IMG/VR virus record: IMGVR_UViG_3300042554_000932
Coordinates: 1 to 38,421 of that record
Reading direction: 5' to 3' (one strand)
Length of the DNA: 38,421 bases
From: a virus
In this document: piece by piece, positions 30,101 to 37,106 of the stretch
How positions within the stretch are numbered: position 1 is the first letter of the stretch
Layout of the letters: the number at the start of each line of letters is the position of its first letter
Notes under the pieces: generated by a model
The model's input: the letters and a program-made list of their open reading frames with translations, nothing else
Told to the model about the DNA's origin: nothing
Database searches by the model: none
Translations under genes and position numbers: made by a program

Positions 30101-30383
30101 ACGCCTTGGCTTCCTCGGAGAGCTTCCCGAATGCCGCTGCGTATTGTTCCGGCGCAACAACGCCGTCTCGCAACTGCTGGGCGAGCGACTCAAACTTCGC
30201 CGCGAACTCCTCTTGAGCCTTGCCCGCAGCGGCCGTTTTATCGGCAAACGGCTGAAACACAGCCGTGGCCTTCTCGGCCTGCTTGCCGAGGTTGTCGAGC
30301 GCACGATCGACAGGCGTAAGTGACTTCGCCAGCCCGCTGGCGTCACCGCTAACCTTGAGCGCGAGTCCGAGAATGTTCGCCAT
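27192..30383 (-). CDS. Tail tape measure protein
   Basis: 1063 aa, the longest gene in the window. It opens MANILGLALKVSGDASGLAK, a typical tape-measure start, and consists of long Ala/Gln/Glu-rich coiled coils (KEEERRAEEL-like segments, QQRAKLLDTQAASEQG), with a hydrophobic middle (residues about 510-600: FRSIFNTFEIIGNSIAVALG). At roughly 0.15 nm per residue in known siphophages, tail length would be about 160 nm. It follows the chaperone pair directly. Confidence 0.9.
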   Translation of the reverse strand: MANILGLALKVSGDASGLAKSLTPVDRALDNLGKQAEKATAVFQPFADKTAAAGKAQEEFAAKFESLAQQLRDGVVAPEQYAAAFGKLSEEAKASAAAFEEGLRVTREVRSEEERRAEELGRLQDLLERGAISQETFVRASERATGVEKERADAAASAARIIAANLSPQERYSQQMLELSGHLEAGRLSQDQFNRAAQKAKIDLDGIGKEAGKADKNIEQLNKNVNFLKNIEIGRLVFDGVRALGNAFASVQNQIAGLVTSANASINQLDDFAQRTGIGVEALQGYSLAANLAGVDTEQFGTAVQRLAVSIGKAAPGDALDKSLRAINLSVGELRALSPEEQFSAIGNAISTLPTVADRAAAAVEVFGKQGAALAPLFRAGADSIEELQARAERLGVIVDETQVNNVTSMNDAFDLVAATVQGITGQVLGNLAPAVTDVTNQFLKFVEEFAGIDGQGGTGIANAITDTLLRGAEYFAGIFDEYVEYFGGFTGALNTAGETFNQITGVLEVLSGVFRSIFNTFEIIGNSIAVALGKALEAIGSYVSTDLENFGRGLQIDANAQLQQNLAELESAGQQIIDGTTQAIFGTAAEQQDAAAGAATTYLEGLRAQIERERSPQFKIETDIEQTRDRFDSFFNGVVDQSSAVTEAMRGFEAAAASVADPLNITADEIARIKVEQDKVNHAVDQELQTRQAVKDAAIAQADADTKRIEALTKVSDAQSKLAEDLAAVEREQVRVQEQQAAARAAQDTASADAATARLAQLDQQRAKLLDTQAASEQGFSDGFTKAFDATGKSVSDLIAKTQDFGRVGAIAAEGLRNGVAAAQSQVRDGILTKESYDREVARQQDIFNQRLQGAQRVEEFLRGQLDERQRAELDFAAQVEERKKQAALNIQALQDRIAAEQQAVEVARNDGNLKAAKEGADRLKQLRQAEKIEKNIAAGRISSQQQAAGGNQQFGAAIAQQQRAAQSQQRMLDSANIAIAATARAGAELARRAELARPVQGPVATADIRTAEGAKLVLGLGAQAQDPQLIEARLQTKQLQGIRTAITNATANYMNTPAEIF

Positions 30384-30658
30384 CAGCCAGTTCCTAGCGC
30401 CGACTGCAGCATTCGTATCTGTGCGAGCATCTGATCCTCGTGCTGCGGCGGATGCTCAATCGGGTTGAAGTCCTCGGCACTCGGTGCCTTGCCTTTTGCG
30501 GAGTACGGTGCCAGCATCGCACTCACCTCGAGCCCTGTCTGTCTCCACGGATCTGGCAGCGCCTGGAAGTACCGCGTGTAAGCCATCCACTCGGACAACT
30601 CGCGAGAATCCATTCGCTCGCACAGTTCGCCGACCGTCATCTTCAAGTGCCCCGCCAA
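30383..30658 (-). CDS. Tail assembly chaperone, gpT-like part
   Basis: 91 aa. MTVGELCERMDSRELSEWMA is the signature of phage tail assembly protein T (DUF4035 type). The frame is open further upstream (ENLSVSPTRRFIFALAGHLK) back to the end of the preceding chaperone gene in the -1 frame, so it is probably made mainly as a G-T fusion by frameshifting. It shares one base with the tape measure start. Confidence 0.8.
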   Translation of the reverse strand: MAGHLKMTVGELCERMDSRELSEWMAYTRYFQALPDPWRQTGLEVSAMLAPYSAKGKAPSAEDFNPIEHPPQHEDQMLAQIRMLQSALGTG

Positions 30659-30690
30659 AGCGAAGATGAACCTCCGCGTCGGCGAGACAC

Positions 30691-31035
30691 TCAGGTTTTC
30701 CCCAGCTGCTCGACGTCCGCCTCCGTCATGTTGTTGTGTTGGAGCGCCTCGTCGAAGAGCCTGCCCATGACGGCTCCACTCTTATTCGCCAGCGCCGAGA
30801 CCTGATCGCGGGTGAAGAGCAGCTCGCCCCTCTCGTTGCAAAGCACCCTGCACAGGTACTCGGTGCGGAAGTTCTCCACGCCGGTCTCGCGCTTGCCCAT
30901 CCAGAGCCGCTCGTAGGAGTCACGCTCGCCGACGCTCATCACGCGGATGTAGACGTCATCGCCCCACCCCCTGACGTGAATCTTCTTCAACCCGAGGTCG
31001 TCGCTTGCCAGAATCTGCTCAGCAGTCAGTGCCAT
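30691..31035 (-). CDS. Tail assembly chaperone, gpG-like part
   Basis: 114 aa. MALTAEQILASDDLGLKKIH, then WGDDVYIRVMSVGERDSYER and FDEALQHNNMTEADVEQLGK, a pattern seen in siphophage tail assembly chaperones that coat the tape measure. Ends with CTG GGG AAA ACC TGA; the downstream chaperone part is in the -1 frame. Family and context agree. Confidence 0.8.
   Translation of the reverse strand: MALTAEQILASDDLGLKKIHVRGWGDDVYIRVMSVGERDSYERLWMGKRETGVENFRTEYLCRVLCNERGELLFTRDQVSALANKSGAVMGRLFDEALQHNNMTEADVEQLGKT
30694..30703 (-). other. Probable programmed -1 frameshift site
   Basis: GGGGAAAACC immediately precedes the gpG-like stop. A -1 slip gives GGG GAA AAC CTG and continues in frame into the gpT-like protein. 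It resembles but does not exactly match the X-XXY-YYZ heptamer in frame, since only the glycine codon re-pairs perfectly. Confidence 0.55.
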
Positions 31036-31044
31036 GCTCTTCTC

Positions 31045-31377
31045 CTAGATGGGTGCTAATCGCAGCGTCACCGTGTGTCGTTGCACATCATTGAGCTTCT
31101 TCTCGACGGCCAGTCGCTCGAAGATAGCCTTGTGAGTGAACACGACGCCCGGCCCCGAGACTTGAAACGTGGCACGCTTGCCGTAATTGGCAACGCTACA
31201 GTTCGCGGTCCCGAGGCACGCTATCTCTATAGTGCCAAGGTCAAGCGAGAACGCGCTGCCAGCTGGCGCTGCACGCGAGATCGGCAGATTGCCGCCGAGC
31301 GTCACTTTGAAGTCAGTGACCTCGGTGAACGCAACGCTGTTCCACGTCACGGTAACGCCGGCAGCATAGTCAGCCAT
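31045..31377 (-). CDS. Tail-tube-like hypothetical protein
   Basis: 110 aa. MADYAAGVTVTWNSVAFTEV and TDFKVTLGGNLPISRAAPAG followed by beta-rich sequence (KRATFQVSGPGVVF; VQRHTVTLRLAPI). It lies between the chaperone and the second tail-tube-like gene; both may form the tail tube or one may be a tail terminator-associated protein. No named family. Confidence 0.6.
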   Translation of the reverse strand: MADYAAGVTVTWNSVAFTEVTDFKVTLGGNLPISRAAPAGSAFSLDLGTIEIACLGTANCSVANYGKRATFQVSGPGVVFTHKAIFERLAVEKKLNDVQRHTVTLRLAPI

Positions 31378-31401
31378 GACGGGATGCCTCCGTCACGACG
31401 A

Positions 31402-31782
31402 TCAGCGTGCGACCTTGAAGACCGCCTGGCCCTTGATGACGTCGTTCGTCGCGAATGTCACCGACGAACTGACGACCGTGGCGTCCTTCGACAGGAACGT
31501 CACGCCGGCGTGCGAGATCGACATGGCGGCACTGGAGGCGTCTGCGACGATAGCCTTGCCGAGATAGTCGATCGTGACCTGCCGCCCCGTGTCGGTGGCG
31601 TTGCCGGTCAGCGGGCGGTCAATCGTCTTGACGGCGTTGCCGGCGGTGAGCCCGAGGTGCGACACGTCAATCGTGTTGTCGGTCGCCGGATCGGCCAGAT
31701 TGTACACGATGTTCGTGACGGTGAAGGCCGTGCCGCCAAACGTGAACACTGTACCCGCACCGTCATGAGGCGTGATCGCCAT
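31402..31782 (-). CDS. Major tail protein candidate
   Basis: 126 aa. MAITPHDGAGTVFTFGGTAF, IDVSHLGLTAGNAVKTI and GRQVTIDYLGKAIVADAS: an all-beta protein placed directly before the chaperone region, where siphophages encode the tail tube protein. DVSHLG-type segments (IDVSHL) occur in known major tail proteins as I remember them. Confidence 0.65.
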   Translation of the reverse strand: MAITPHDGAGTVFTFGGTAFTVTNIVYNLADPATDNTIDVSHLGLTAGNAVKTIDRPLTGNATDTGRQVTIDYLGKAIVADASSAAMSISHAGVTFLSKDATVVSSSVTFATNDVIKGQAVFKVAR

Positions 31783-31785
31783 GTG

Positions 31786-32202
31786 TCAACTCTCCTGCCA
31801 GAGGATGCCGTAGATTTGTTGCACTGTGTAGACCGGCGGGAGGTCGCCGCCGGCCAACTGGGCGAATCCGTCGCTCTCGTTGTCGAGCGACACACGCGCC
31901 ACAGTCACATTTTCCAATGTGCCCCCCCAGCCATCCAGAGACTGCCGGCACTGGTCTGCGATATCTCTCGCGGATTCGTAGGTCTCTGCGAAGATGTCGA
32001 CCGAGAGGCTTACTGTCGGCGTGCCGATCGGTCCCTTGAGGGACTGTGCTCGCTCGACCGCCACCCGCCGCCACGTCACGAACGGCAGGGCAGCCGTGGC
32101 CGGTGCAATCACGGGGTAGATGCGGGTGCCGATGAGGGCCGTCACACCGGCTGTCGCGACGAGGCGGCTGCGAACGGCAGCCTCTGGTGATTTCAAAGGC
32201 AT
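31786..32202 (-). CDS. Tail completion/terminator protein (DUF3168 type)
   Basis: 138 aa. TALIGTRIYPVIAPATAALP, FVTWRRVAVERAQSLKGPIG and VDIFAETYESARDIADQCRQ match the DUF3168/gp17-like family, which closes the head-proximal end of the tail tube. ATG lies two bases after the previous stop. Position between the gp10-like and tail-tube genes is the canonical order. Confidence 0.8.
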   Translation of the reverse strand: MPLKSPEAAVRSRLVATAGVTALIGTRIYPVIAPATAALPFVTWRRVAVERAQSLKGPIGTPTVSLSVDIFAETYESARDIADQCRQSLDGWGGTLENVTVARVSLDNESDGFAQLAGGDLPPVYTVQQIYGILWQES

Positions 32203-32204
32203 CG

Positions 32205-33008
32205 TCAGACTCCGGAGAGGGTGCCTTCGCCGCGGAACGTGAGCGTGCTCAGTGCTCGCTCCAGGCTGATCCGCAGCTCCTGCTGCAGGATGAACGCCAC
32301 CTGACTCTGCGACTGTTCAAAAGCAGTGCGAACCGGCGGGCGTCCTGCACGACCGCCCACGGGCGTCGGTGCGATCACGATGGGCGTTTTTGACTTGCGA
32401 AAGAACGCCCCCGGATACGGCGGATCAGTCTGGACCCGGCCGTTTCGCTGGCGAATCAGGTCGAATGGCCCGAGGCTCTTGAAGCTCGACGCGATGTAGG
32501 CGTTCTGTCCCTTCTTGACCTCGTGGACGACGCCCTTGCCGCGAACCGTCTCCTGCCGGCCCATGCGGGTTCGCACGAACGGCACCGCCGGGCTTTTCCG
32601 CTCATAAGGCTTGTTTGAAAACTTGCCGACCACACGCTGCCGCGTGCCGTACTCGACGAGCCACTGGTGGTTCGCACGGTCACCGACAGACGCACTAGAG
32701 ACACGGACCTTGCCGCCTGCGGCGCTGCGAGAGTCCTGCCTGTTGGCCCGGCGATAGCCAATCAGGCCGACGGCAGCACCATCACGCGGGTATGCCTTCA
32801 CCAAGTGCGAGGCCGCGGCCTTCAGATTGCCGGTAGGACCGACAGGCGACAGTTCACGCAGCCGCAGATACGCCGGATAGATTGCTTTTTCCAGCGCATT
32901 CTTCAACGCCTGGGCTGTGAAGTTCTTGTCGCCCAGCCCGCGGATAGCGTCCCCGACCCGCTGAAGGTCAGGAAAGTCTGCCGAGATGACGATGCCGGCT
33001 GTCGCCAT
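32205..33008 (-). CDS. HK97 gp10-like tail component
   Basis: 267 aa. GLGDKNFTAQALKNALEKAI, YPAYLRLRELSPVGPTGNLK and HQWLVEYGTRQR fit the HK97 gp10/minor tail family that works at the head-tail interface. The C-terminal third (PPVRTAFEQSQSQVAFILQQ) is helical, longer than many family members. It starts directly after the upstream stop. Confidence 0.75.
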   Translation of the reverse strand: MATAGIVISADFPDLQRVGDAIRGLGDKNFTAQALKNALEKAIYPAYLRLRELSPVGPTGNLKAAASHLVKAYPRDGAAVGLIGYRRANRQDSRSAAGGKVRVSSASVGDRANHQWLVEYGTRQRVVGKFSNKPYERKSPAVPFVRTRMGRQETVRGKGVVHEVKKGQNAYIASSFKSLGPFDLIRQRNGRVQTDPPYPGAFFRKSKTPIVIAPTPVGGRAGRPPVRTAFEQSQSQVAFILQQELRISLERALSTLTFRGEGTLSGV

Positions 33009-33326
33009 CTACGTGTTCTCCTGGCAGATAGCCTCGTGCTCGCTGCGGTTGCCGTGCTCGAGCAGGCTGACAATCTCCAGCGTGCGAGACCGCCACGAGA
33101 AGCGATGCGACTGCGTCAGTCCAGGCAGATACCGCATCCGCACGCGGTGGCTGATTGCCGTCTGGCTCTGCCCCGCCGTGATCTGCTCACGTGCCGACAC
33201 GCCCTCCACGCTCGCCCAGACGGCGGACGAGTCGGACCACGTCAGCACCGTCTCGCCGAGGGCATTGGTCGTGCCACTGGCGACCTGCACCGTGACCCGC
33301 TCGCGGAGCTTGCCAGGGTCAATCAT
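33009..33326 (-). CDS. Head-tail joining (adaptor) protein
   Basis: 105 aa from the ATG overlapping the previous stop (ATGA at 33323-33326). MIDPGKLRERVTVQVASGTT, then WASVEGVSAREQITAGQSQT and ISHRVRMRYLPGLTQSHRFS are the pattern of the SPP1 gp16/HK97 gp9-like head-tail adaptor family. It forms the stopper ring between portal connector and tail. Confidence 0.85.
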   Translation of the reverse strand: MIDPGKLRERVTVQVASGTTNALGETVLTWSDSSAVWASVEGVSAREQITAGQSQTAISHRVRMRYLPGLTQSHRFSWRSRTLEIVSLLEHGNRSEHEAICQENT

Positions 33327-33922
33327 CGGTACGAGCCCCAGCGTTGAGCGTCGAGCAGCGCCTTTGCCCCGAACGGGATCTCGTTCAAAGCCCCGGCATC
33401 GGCCGCCAGCCGACGCTCGTACCAGTGCCCAACGAGCATCAGGATGGCATTGCGGACGCCCTGCGGCACGTCGTTTCCAGACGAGCCGCGACCCGCCCAC
33501 CACGTCACGGTGACGGCGTTGTAGTCCATGATGTGTCCAGGCCACGCCCCGCCGTAGTTCGTGCGGATCACGCCCGGCGTGCTGTCCCGATCCACGCGGT
33601 ACTGCGTCGAGGACAGCGTTGCCGTCGTGCCGCTCTCGTCGAGCGTGTACGTGACCGTGACGGCAGTCGTCGTGCCGGCAGTTGCCATCGGTGGACGCGG
33701 CAACTCGATCTCGACGGGGAACCCGTCCATCTTCATTGTCAGCTGCTGGTGGACGAGCGACTCGTCCATGTAGGCTTCGACCCACTCACGTGCCGCCGTC
33801 ACCAGCGACGCGATGTAGGCGTCGTCGGTTGTCGAGTCGACCCGGCAGTGGCCCTTCGCCTCGGCCAGCGAGACAGGCTCAACTATCGGCTGCGTGACCG
33901 TCCTGATGCTGCGGTAGTTCAA
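33323..33922 (-). CDS. Head-tail connector protein (gp6-like)
   Basis: 199 aa. PVSLAEAKGHCRVDSTTDDA and YIASLVTAAREWVEAYMDES followed by PQGVRNAILMLVGHWYERR are hallmarks of the phage gp6-like/phiE125 gp8 connector family. It binds the portal as the first connector ring. Its start lies 44 bases inside the preceding gene. Confidence 0.85.
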   Translation of the reverse strand: MNYRSIRTVTQPIVEPVSLAEAKGHCRVDSTTDDAYIASLVTAAREWVEAYMDESLVHQQLTMKMDGFPVEIELPRPPMATAGTTTAVTVTYTLDESGTTATLSSTQYRVDRDSTPGVIRTNYGGAWPGHIMDYNAVTVTWWAGRGSSGNDVPQGVRNAILMLVGHWYERRLAADAGALNEIPFGAKALLDAQRWGSYR

Positions 33923-34133
33923 CGCTTCGCTCCTTGGGAGGTCGCCCCCGCCGCCGCGGAGTCAGGTCCGCAGACTCGCCGCCAGGCTCAAGTGCCGCCG
34001 TCTCGATCAGGTCGGCCTGCCGATCTGCTACGGCAGTGCCCTCGGCGATGAGCCGACGAGCCACTGCCTCGTCGCAATCGACAACGTCGCCCGGCCGGTA
34101 AGTCGAGTAGTTCTTCTGGAATTTGATTTTCAC
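33879..34133 (-). CDS. Small protein with KOW/SH3-like start and AT-hook-like tail
   Basis: 84 aa from the GTG that overlaps the glycosyltransferase stop (GTGA). VKIKFQKNYSTYRPGDVVDC and DEAVARRLIAEGTAV form a small domain common in phage head operons. TPRRRGRPPKERSVE resembles an AT-hook. The end overlaps the connector gene by 44 bases. An upstream ATG at 34151 is an alternative start. Confidence 0.6.
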   Translation of the reverse strand: MKIKFQKNYSTYRPGDVVDCDEAVARRLIAEGTAVADRQADLIETAALEPGGESADLTPRRRGRPPKERSVELPQHQDGHAADS

Positions 34134-34917
34134 GATTGGGGCACGCTCCATGCAGTGTCGGGGGCTTTCAGCTTGCTCGTGAACTCCGTCGTCCATTGGA
34201 AAACAGGCGTGCTGAGATCCTTGCCGGGCCACGTCACGACGTACTCGCCGTGTCCGAGAATCACTCGCGGCGTGACGAACACGCGGTTTCCGCTTTCACG
34301 CCAGTTCTTCCACCAGTAAATGTCCGGGTCTAACCTGCCGTCATTCCAGGTGCCGTCCGGCGCTGGCTTCGACCAGAACCACGGTTTCTTGCATCGCTTG
34401 AGTGCGGCCGTGCTGATTACCGTGAGCCCGAAATGTGCGGAGTCCACCTCCTGCACGGGCTCGCCGAACCAGCTGGCAGGCACCGTCGTGCTGCCGCTCT
34501 CGGGAGGATTGTCGAGCGTGCCCTTGAGCGTGAGCATCGGACGGCCGTCTTCACGCTTGGTCTGCAAGCCCGTCAGTGCATCGCACTGAAACGTGAGCGC
34601 CATCGTGAAGAGATGCTCAACGTCAGCCCTCGTGAAAAACGTGTCGTAGTCGATGGTGAGGATGTATTCGCACTTATCGATGAACTGCTCGAAGATGCGA
34701 GAGTTGACTTGGTCGCATTTGTCCTAGGGTTGAGCCCCCTGGCATTTAGCCAGAGGGCTCAACCCCAGAATGCGCCGGTCCCCATAGTCGGGCGAATCCC
34801 CAGAGGCATGAGCGCCTGAGCCCATGCGAAGTGGTTTGCGGTAAAGCTCAACCGCGGCATCGACAGCACCGCCTCGACGCGGATGTCTGCCTCTGTGTTC
34901 CCGATCTTGACGATCAT
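34130..34917 (-). pseudogene. Glycosyltransferase gene split by a hairpin insertion
   Basis: The first part (ATG 34915-34917, GAGG upstream) reads MIVKIGNTEADIRVEAVLSM ... RPTMGTGAFWG and then meets TGA at 34759-34761. The second part, after a TAG at 34724-34726, reads DKCDQVNSRIFEQFIDKCEY, ILTIDYDTFFTRADVEHLFT (DxD-type motif) and continues 197 aa to 34130. Removing exactly 41 bases (34724-34764) joins the frames as ...AFW-DKCDQ.... The joined protein, about 249 aa, is a GT-A type glycosyltransferase. An internal ATG at 34603 could make a C-terminal fragment without the DxD motif. Between capsid and connector genes, it could have glycosylated the virion. Confidence 0.75.
34724..34768. mobile_element. 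REP/MITE-like palindromic hairpin insertion
   Basis: GGGTTGAGCCCCCTGGC (34727-34743), loop ATTTA, GCCAGAGGGCTCAACCC (34749-34765): a 17-base stem with a single G-T type mismatch, extended outward by a further CT/AG pair at 34724-34725 and 34767-34768. It interrupts a coding frame by 41 bases and brings stop codons in both flanking frames. Small size, no gene, strong dyad: a non-autonomous palindromic element. Confidence 0.7.
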
Positions 34918-34997
34918 TTTGGTACCTCGTGAAAAAGGAGACGGCTGGCGGGGATTGCTCCCTGCCAGCCGTCCAGAATGACGATAGTGTCAAGCGA

Positions 34998-35438
34998 TCA
35001 GGACTCGACCGAGACCTTCACGCCCTTGCCGGTCGCGTCGACCGGGCCAGCCTCGCCGCGGCCGAGCCGAGCCGAGACCACGATCACCGTGTCGGTGTTC
35101 GGGCTCGCCACCACTCGGAGGTACCGCTTCTTGCCGCGGAGGTCCACGTCCAGCCGCGAGACGGTCATCGCGTCCGTCGCGGTCTGGCCGGCGTAGGCCG
35201 CCGGCTTGAGGTCGCCAGAAAATCCCGACACGGTGGAGTAGGTGCCGGTGCTGGCATCCGACTCGGTGAGGGTCAGGGTCTGGAACACGCTCGACGTCGA
35301 TGCCGCAGGTCCGGCAATCACGTCAATGGACGCATAGGCGTAGCCCAGCGTGTCGAGCGTCAGGGTCGCGGTCTGCGAGGACGTGTAGACCGCACCCTTG
35401 CCGGCCGCAGCGGACTTCGTAGCAGCAACGTGGTTCAT
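34998..35438 (-). CDS. Capsid decoration-like hypothetical protein
   Basis: 146 aa. ATLTLDTLGYAYASIDVIAG, SSVFQTLTLTESDASTGTYS and YLRVVASPNTDTVIVVSARL show beta structure; VDLRGKKRYLRVV is typical of small head proteins. AGGAG ten bases before the ATG. It directly follows the major capsid gene, the usual place for a decoration or head-stabilising protein. No named family. Confidence 0.65.
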   Translation of the reverse strand: MNHVAATKSAAAGKGAVYTSSQTATLTLDTLGYAYASIDVIAGPAASTSSVFQTLTLTESDASTGTYSTVSGFSGDLKPAAYAGQTATDAMTVSRLDVDLRGKKRYLRVVASPNTDTVIVVSARLGRGEAGPVDATGKGVKVSVES

Positions 35439-35469
35439 GGATCAGAGTCTCCTAGGAAGGGGGTGTTGT

Positions 35470-36828
35470 TCAGCCGAACTTGAGGGCGACCACCGGGCCG
35501 GCCTTGGTGGTGGAGCCGAGGTCGTGGGCGACGATCGCCACGCGAGCGGTCGCGAAGGTCAGCGTCTGGTCGTACTCGATGAAGCGGCTGCCGTCGGTCT
35601 TGATCGTGACCGCACGCCGCTCGCCGTAGGTCGCTGCCTGGCTCATGTCGCCGAACAGACAGGCCACCGTGCCGGTCGTGCCGGTGAGAGCCGACTGAAG
35701 CGGGTGGCAGAGCACCACCGGGAAGCCGAGGAACTGGAGGTTCGCACCGCCAGCAATGTCCGAGGCGTTGTTGCCCGCGTTGGCAACCATGAGCCGCAGC
35801 ATCGACGAGCCGTACCCGGCCGGGCTGATGTAGAACTTCGCCGACCGCCGAGCGAACAGCGGAAGCCGAGCGACGAGGTTGGTGAAGTCCGTCAGCGTCA
35901 AGGCGTCGAACGTCGTGCGGCTGGTCGCCGTCACCACGCCCGCGGTGTGCGTGCCATCGTTGATGGCAGTCGCCACGCCCGTCGTTCCGTGATACGTGCT
36001 TCCGCCGTCGCCGATGAGGCCCGCGTTGTCGAAGGCTTCCGCGAACGACTGCGCCACCTCGACTGCCATCGCGTCGGCCAGATCCACCACGGAGTCTTCG
36101 AGAAGGCTGTTGGGCACGCGGTTGTCGATGCCCCACAGCTTCGCCACGAGGTTGACGTTGTCGAACGTCACGTCGCTGGTCGTCGGAGCAGCGTTCTCGC
36201 CGATCGGCCGAGCCGACAGGCCGCCGGTGCGACGGGCGACCAGAATGCTGTCCGTGTTCATCGAGACGCGGCGGAACTCCGACGGCACCACGCCGAACTC
36301 CTCGACGAGCCGGATGATCTCGCTCGACAGCTCCTCGCTCACGAGCACGCCGCCAAGCGAGTTGATGCCGCCGGCCTGGGCACGGCTCTCGACGCCGTGA
36401 TCGCGGCACCACCGACGAGCCTCCTCGTCACCGAGCACAAAGCCCTTGAGGTGCATTCCGGCACGGTAGGCACGCTCTTCGGCGTTGGGGCCGACGAAGC
36501 CCTTGAGCTTGCCGGTCGCACGGGGGACAGCGTAGTTGCGGTTTTCCACGACGGACTCCTTGGTCTCGGGGGCTTCGGTCTTCTCGACCGTCTTGGCGGG
36601 AGCGGCACGCTCCAGAACGGCACGCAGTTCGACCTGCTTTGCCTCGATCCGCTGCAGCAGCTCGATCTGCTCGCGGAGGCCAGCGGCACGGGTCTCGAGC
36701 GAGCGGAGGGACGCCTCCTGCTCGGCACTCATCGCGGGAGCGTCACCTTCGGAGGGCATCTCCGAGGTCGCTTCCATCTCGGCAACCACCGCGGCGAGTT
36801 CGTCGAGCAGCTTCTTGAGCTTGTCCAC
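35470..36828 (-). CDS. Major capsid protein, HK97 fold
   Basis: 452 aa from GTG 36826-36828, preceded by AGGAG; a longer frame to 36876 lacks a ribosome-binding site. Residues 1 to about 105 form a charged coiled coil (VDKLKKLLDELAAVVAEMEA; LRSLETRAAGLREQIELLQR) that acts as an internal scaffold (delta domain) and should be removed by the prohead protease. The rest is the HK97 shell domain: GGVLVSEELSSEIIRLVEEF, FDNVNLVAKLWGIDNRVPNS, SFAEAFDNAGLIGDGG, QFLGFPVVLCHPL, SRFIEYDQTLTFATARVAIV. Confidence 0.93.
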   Translation of the reverse strand: MDKLKKLLDELAAVVAEMEATSEMPSEGDAPAMSAEQEASLRSLETRAAGLREQIELLQRIEAKQVELRAVLERAAPAKTVEKTEAPETKESVVENRNYAVPRATGKLKGFVGPNAEERAYRAGMHLKGFVLGDEEARRWCRDHGVESRAQAGGINSLGGVLVSEELSSEIIRLVEEFGVVPSEFRRVSMNTDSILVARRTGGLSARPIGENAAPTTSDVTFDNVNLVAKLWGIDNRVPNSLLEDSVVDLADAMAVEVAQSFAEAFDNAGLIGDGGSTYHGTTGVATAINDGTHTAGVVTATSRTTFDALTLTDFTNLVARLPLFARRSAKFYISPAGYGSSMLRLMVANAGNNASDIAGGANLQFLGFPVVLCHPLQSALTGTTGTVACLFGDMSQAATYGERRAVTIKTDGSRFIEYDQTLTFATARVAIVAHDLGSTTKAGPVVALKFG

Positions 36829-36935
36829 TTGTGAAACTCCTGTGTACGGGATGGGCGACGCTTGCCGCCCGCACACTCAAAACTACGGAGAGACCCCGCG
36901 ACCCTTGCAGTGAAAGGGCGTCGACAGTAAACGAA

Positions 36936-37106
36936 TCAGCCGACCTTCAGCCGGCGGACCTCGACCGCATGGAGCACATGCTTGTCCGTGCAGCCGCAGG
37001 CGCGGCACCGCAGGTACCGCACCTGATAGTCGCCGTGCCGCTGGCTACTGGCGATTTCCAGCCTGCCGCGACGGCAACCGCATGGGTCGTTCGTCCTAGC
37101 GGCCAT
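36936..37106 (-). CDS. Small zinc-ribbon protein
   Basis: 56 aa from the ATG overlapping the protease stop by 11 bases. C9 and C11 (PCGC) pair with a second knuckle RCRACGC to form a four-cysteine zinc ribbon. QVRYLRCRACGCTDKHVLH is typical of small phage zinc-finger proteins of unknown role. The 107 bases downstream (36829-36935) hold only a CCCTT/AAGGG hairpin (36902-36918) and the capsid gene's ribosome-binding site. Confidence 0.65.
   Translation of the reverse strand: MAARTNDPCGCRRGRLEIASSQRHGDYQVRYLRCRACGCTDKHVLHAVEVRRLKVG

Noticed and set aside
34130-34917. Translational bypassing (T4 gene 60-like) across the hairpin
   Set aside because: Bypassing needs matching take-off and landing codons. 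The codons before the first stop (TGG, GGT) do not recur just before the resuming GAC codon, so an inactivating insertion is simpler.
35398-36834. 478-codon plus-strand frame opposite the major capsid gene
   Set aside because: It is a shadow frame produced by GC-rich codons; composition is Arg/His/Val-rich, it has no domain and it lies wholly antisense to a clear capsid gene.
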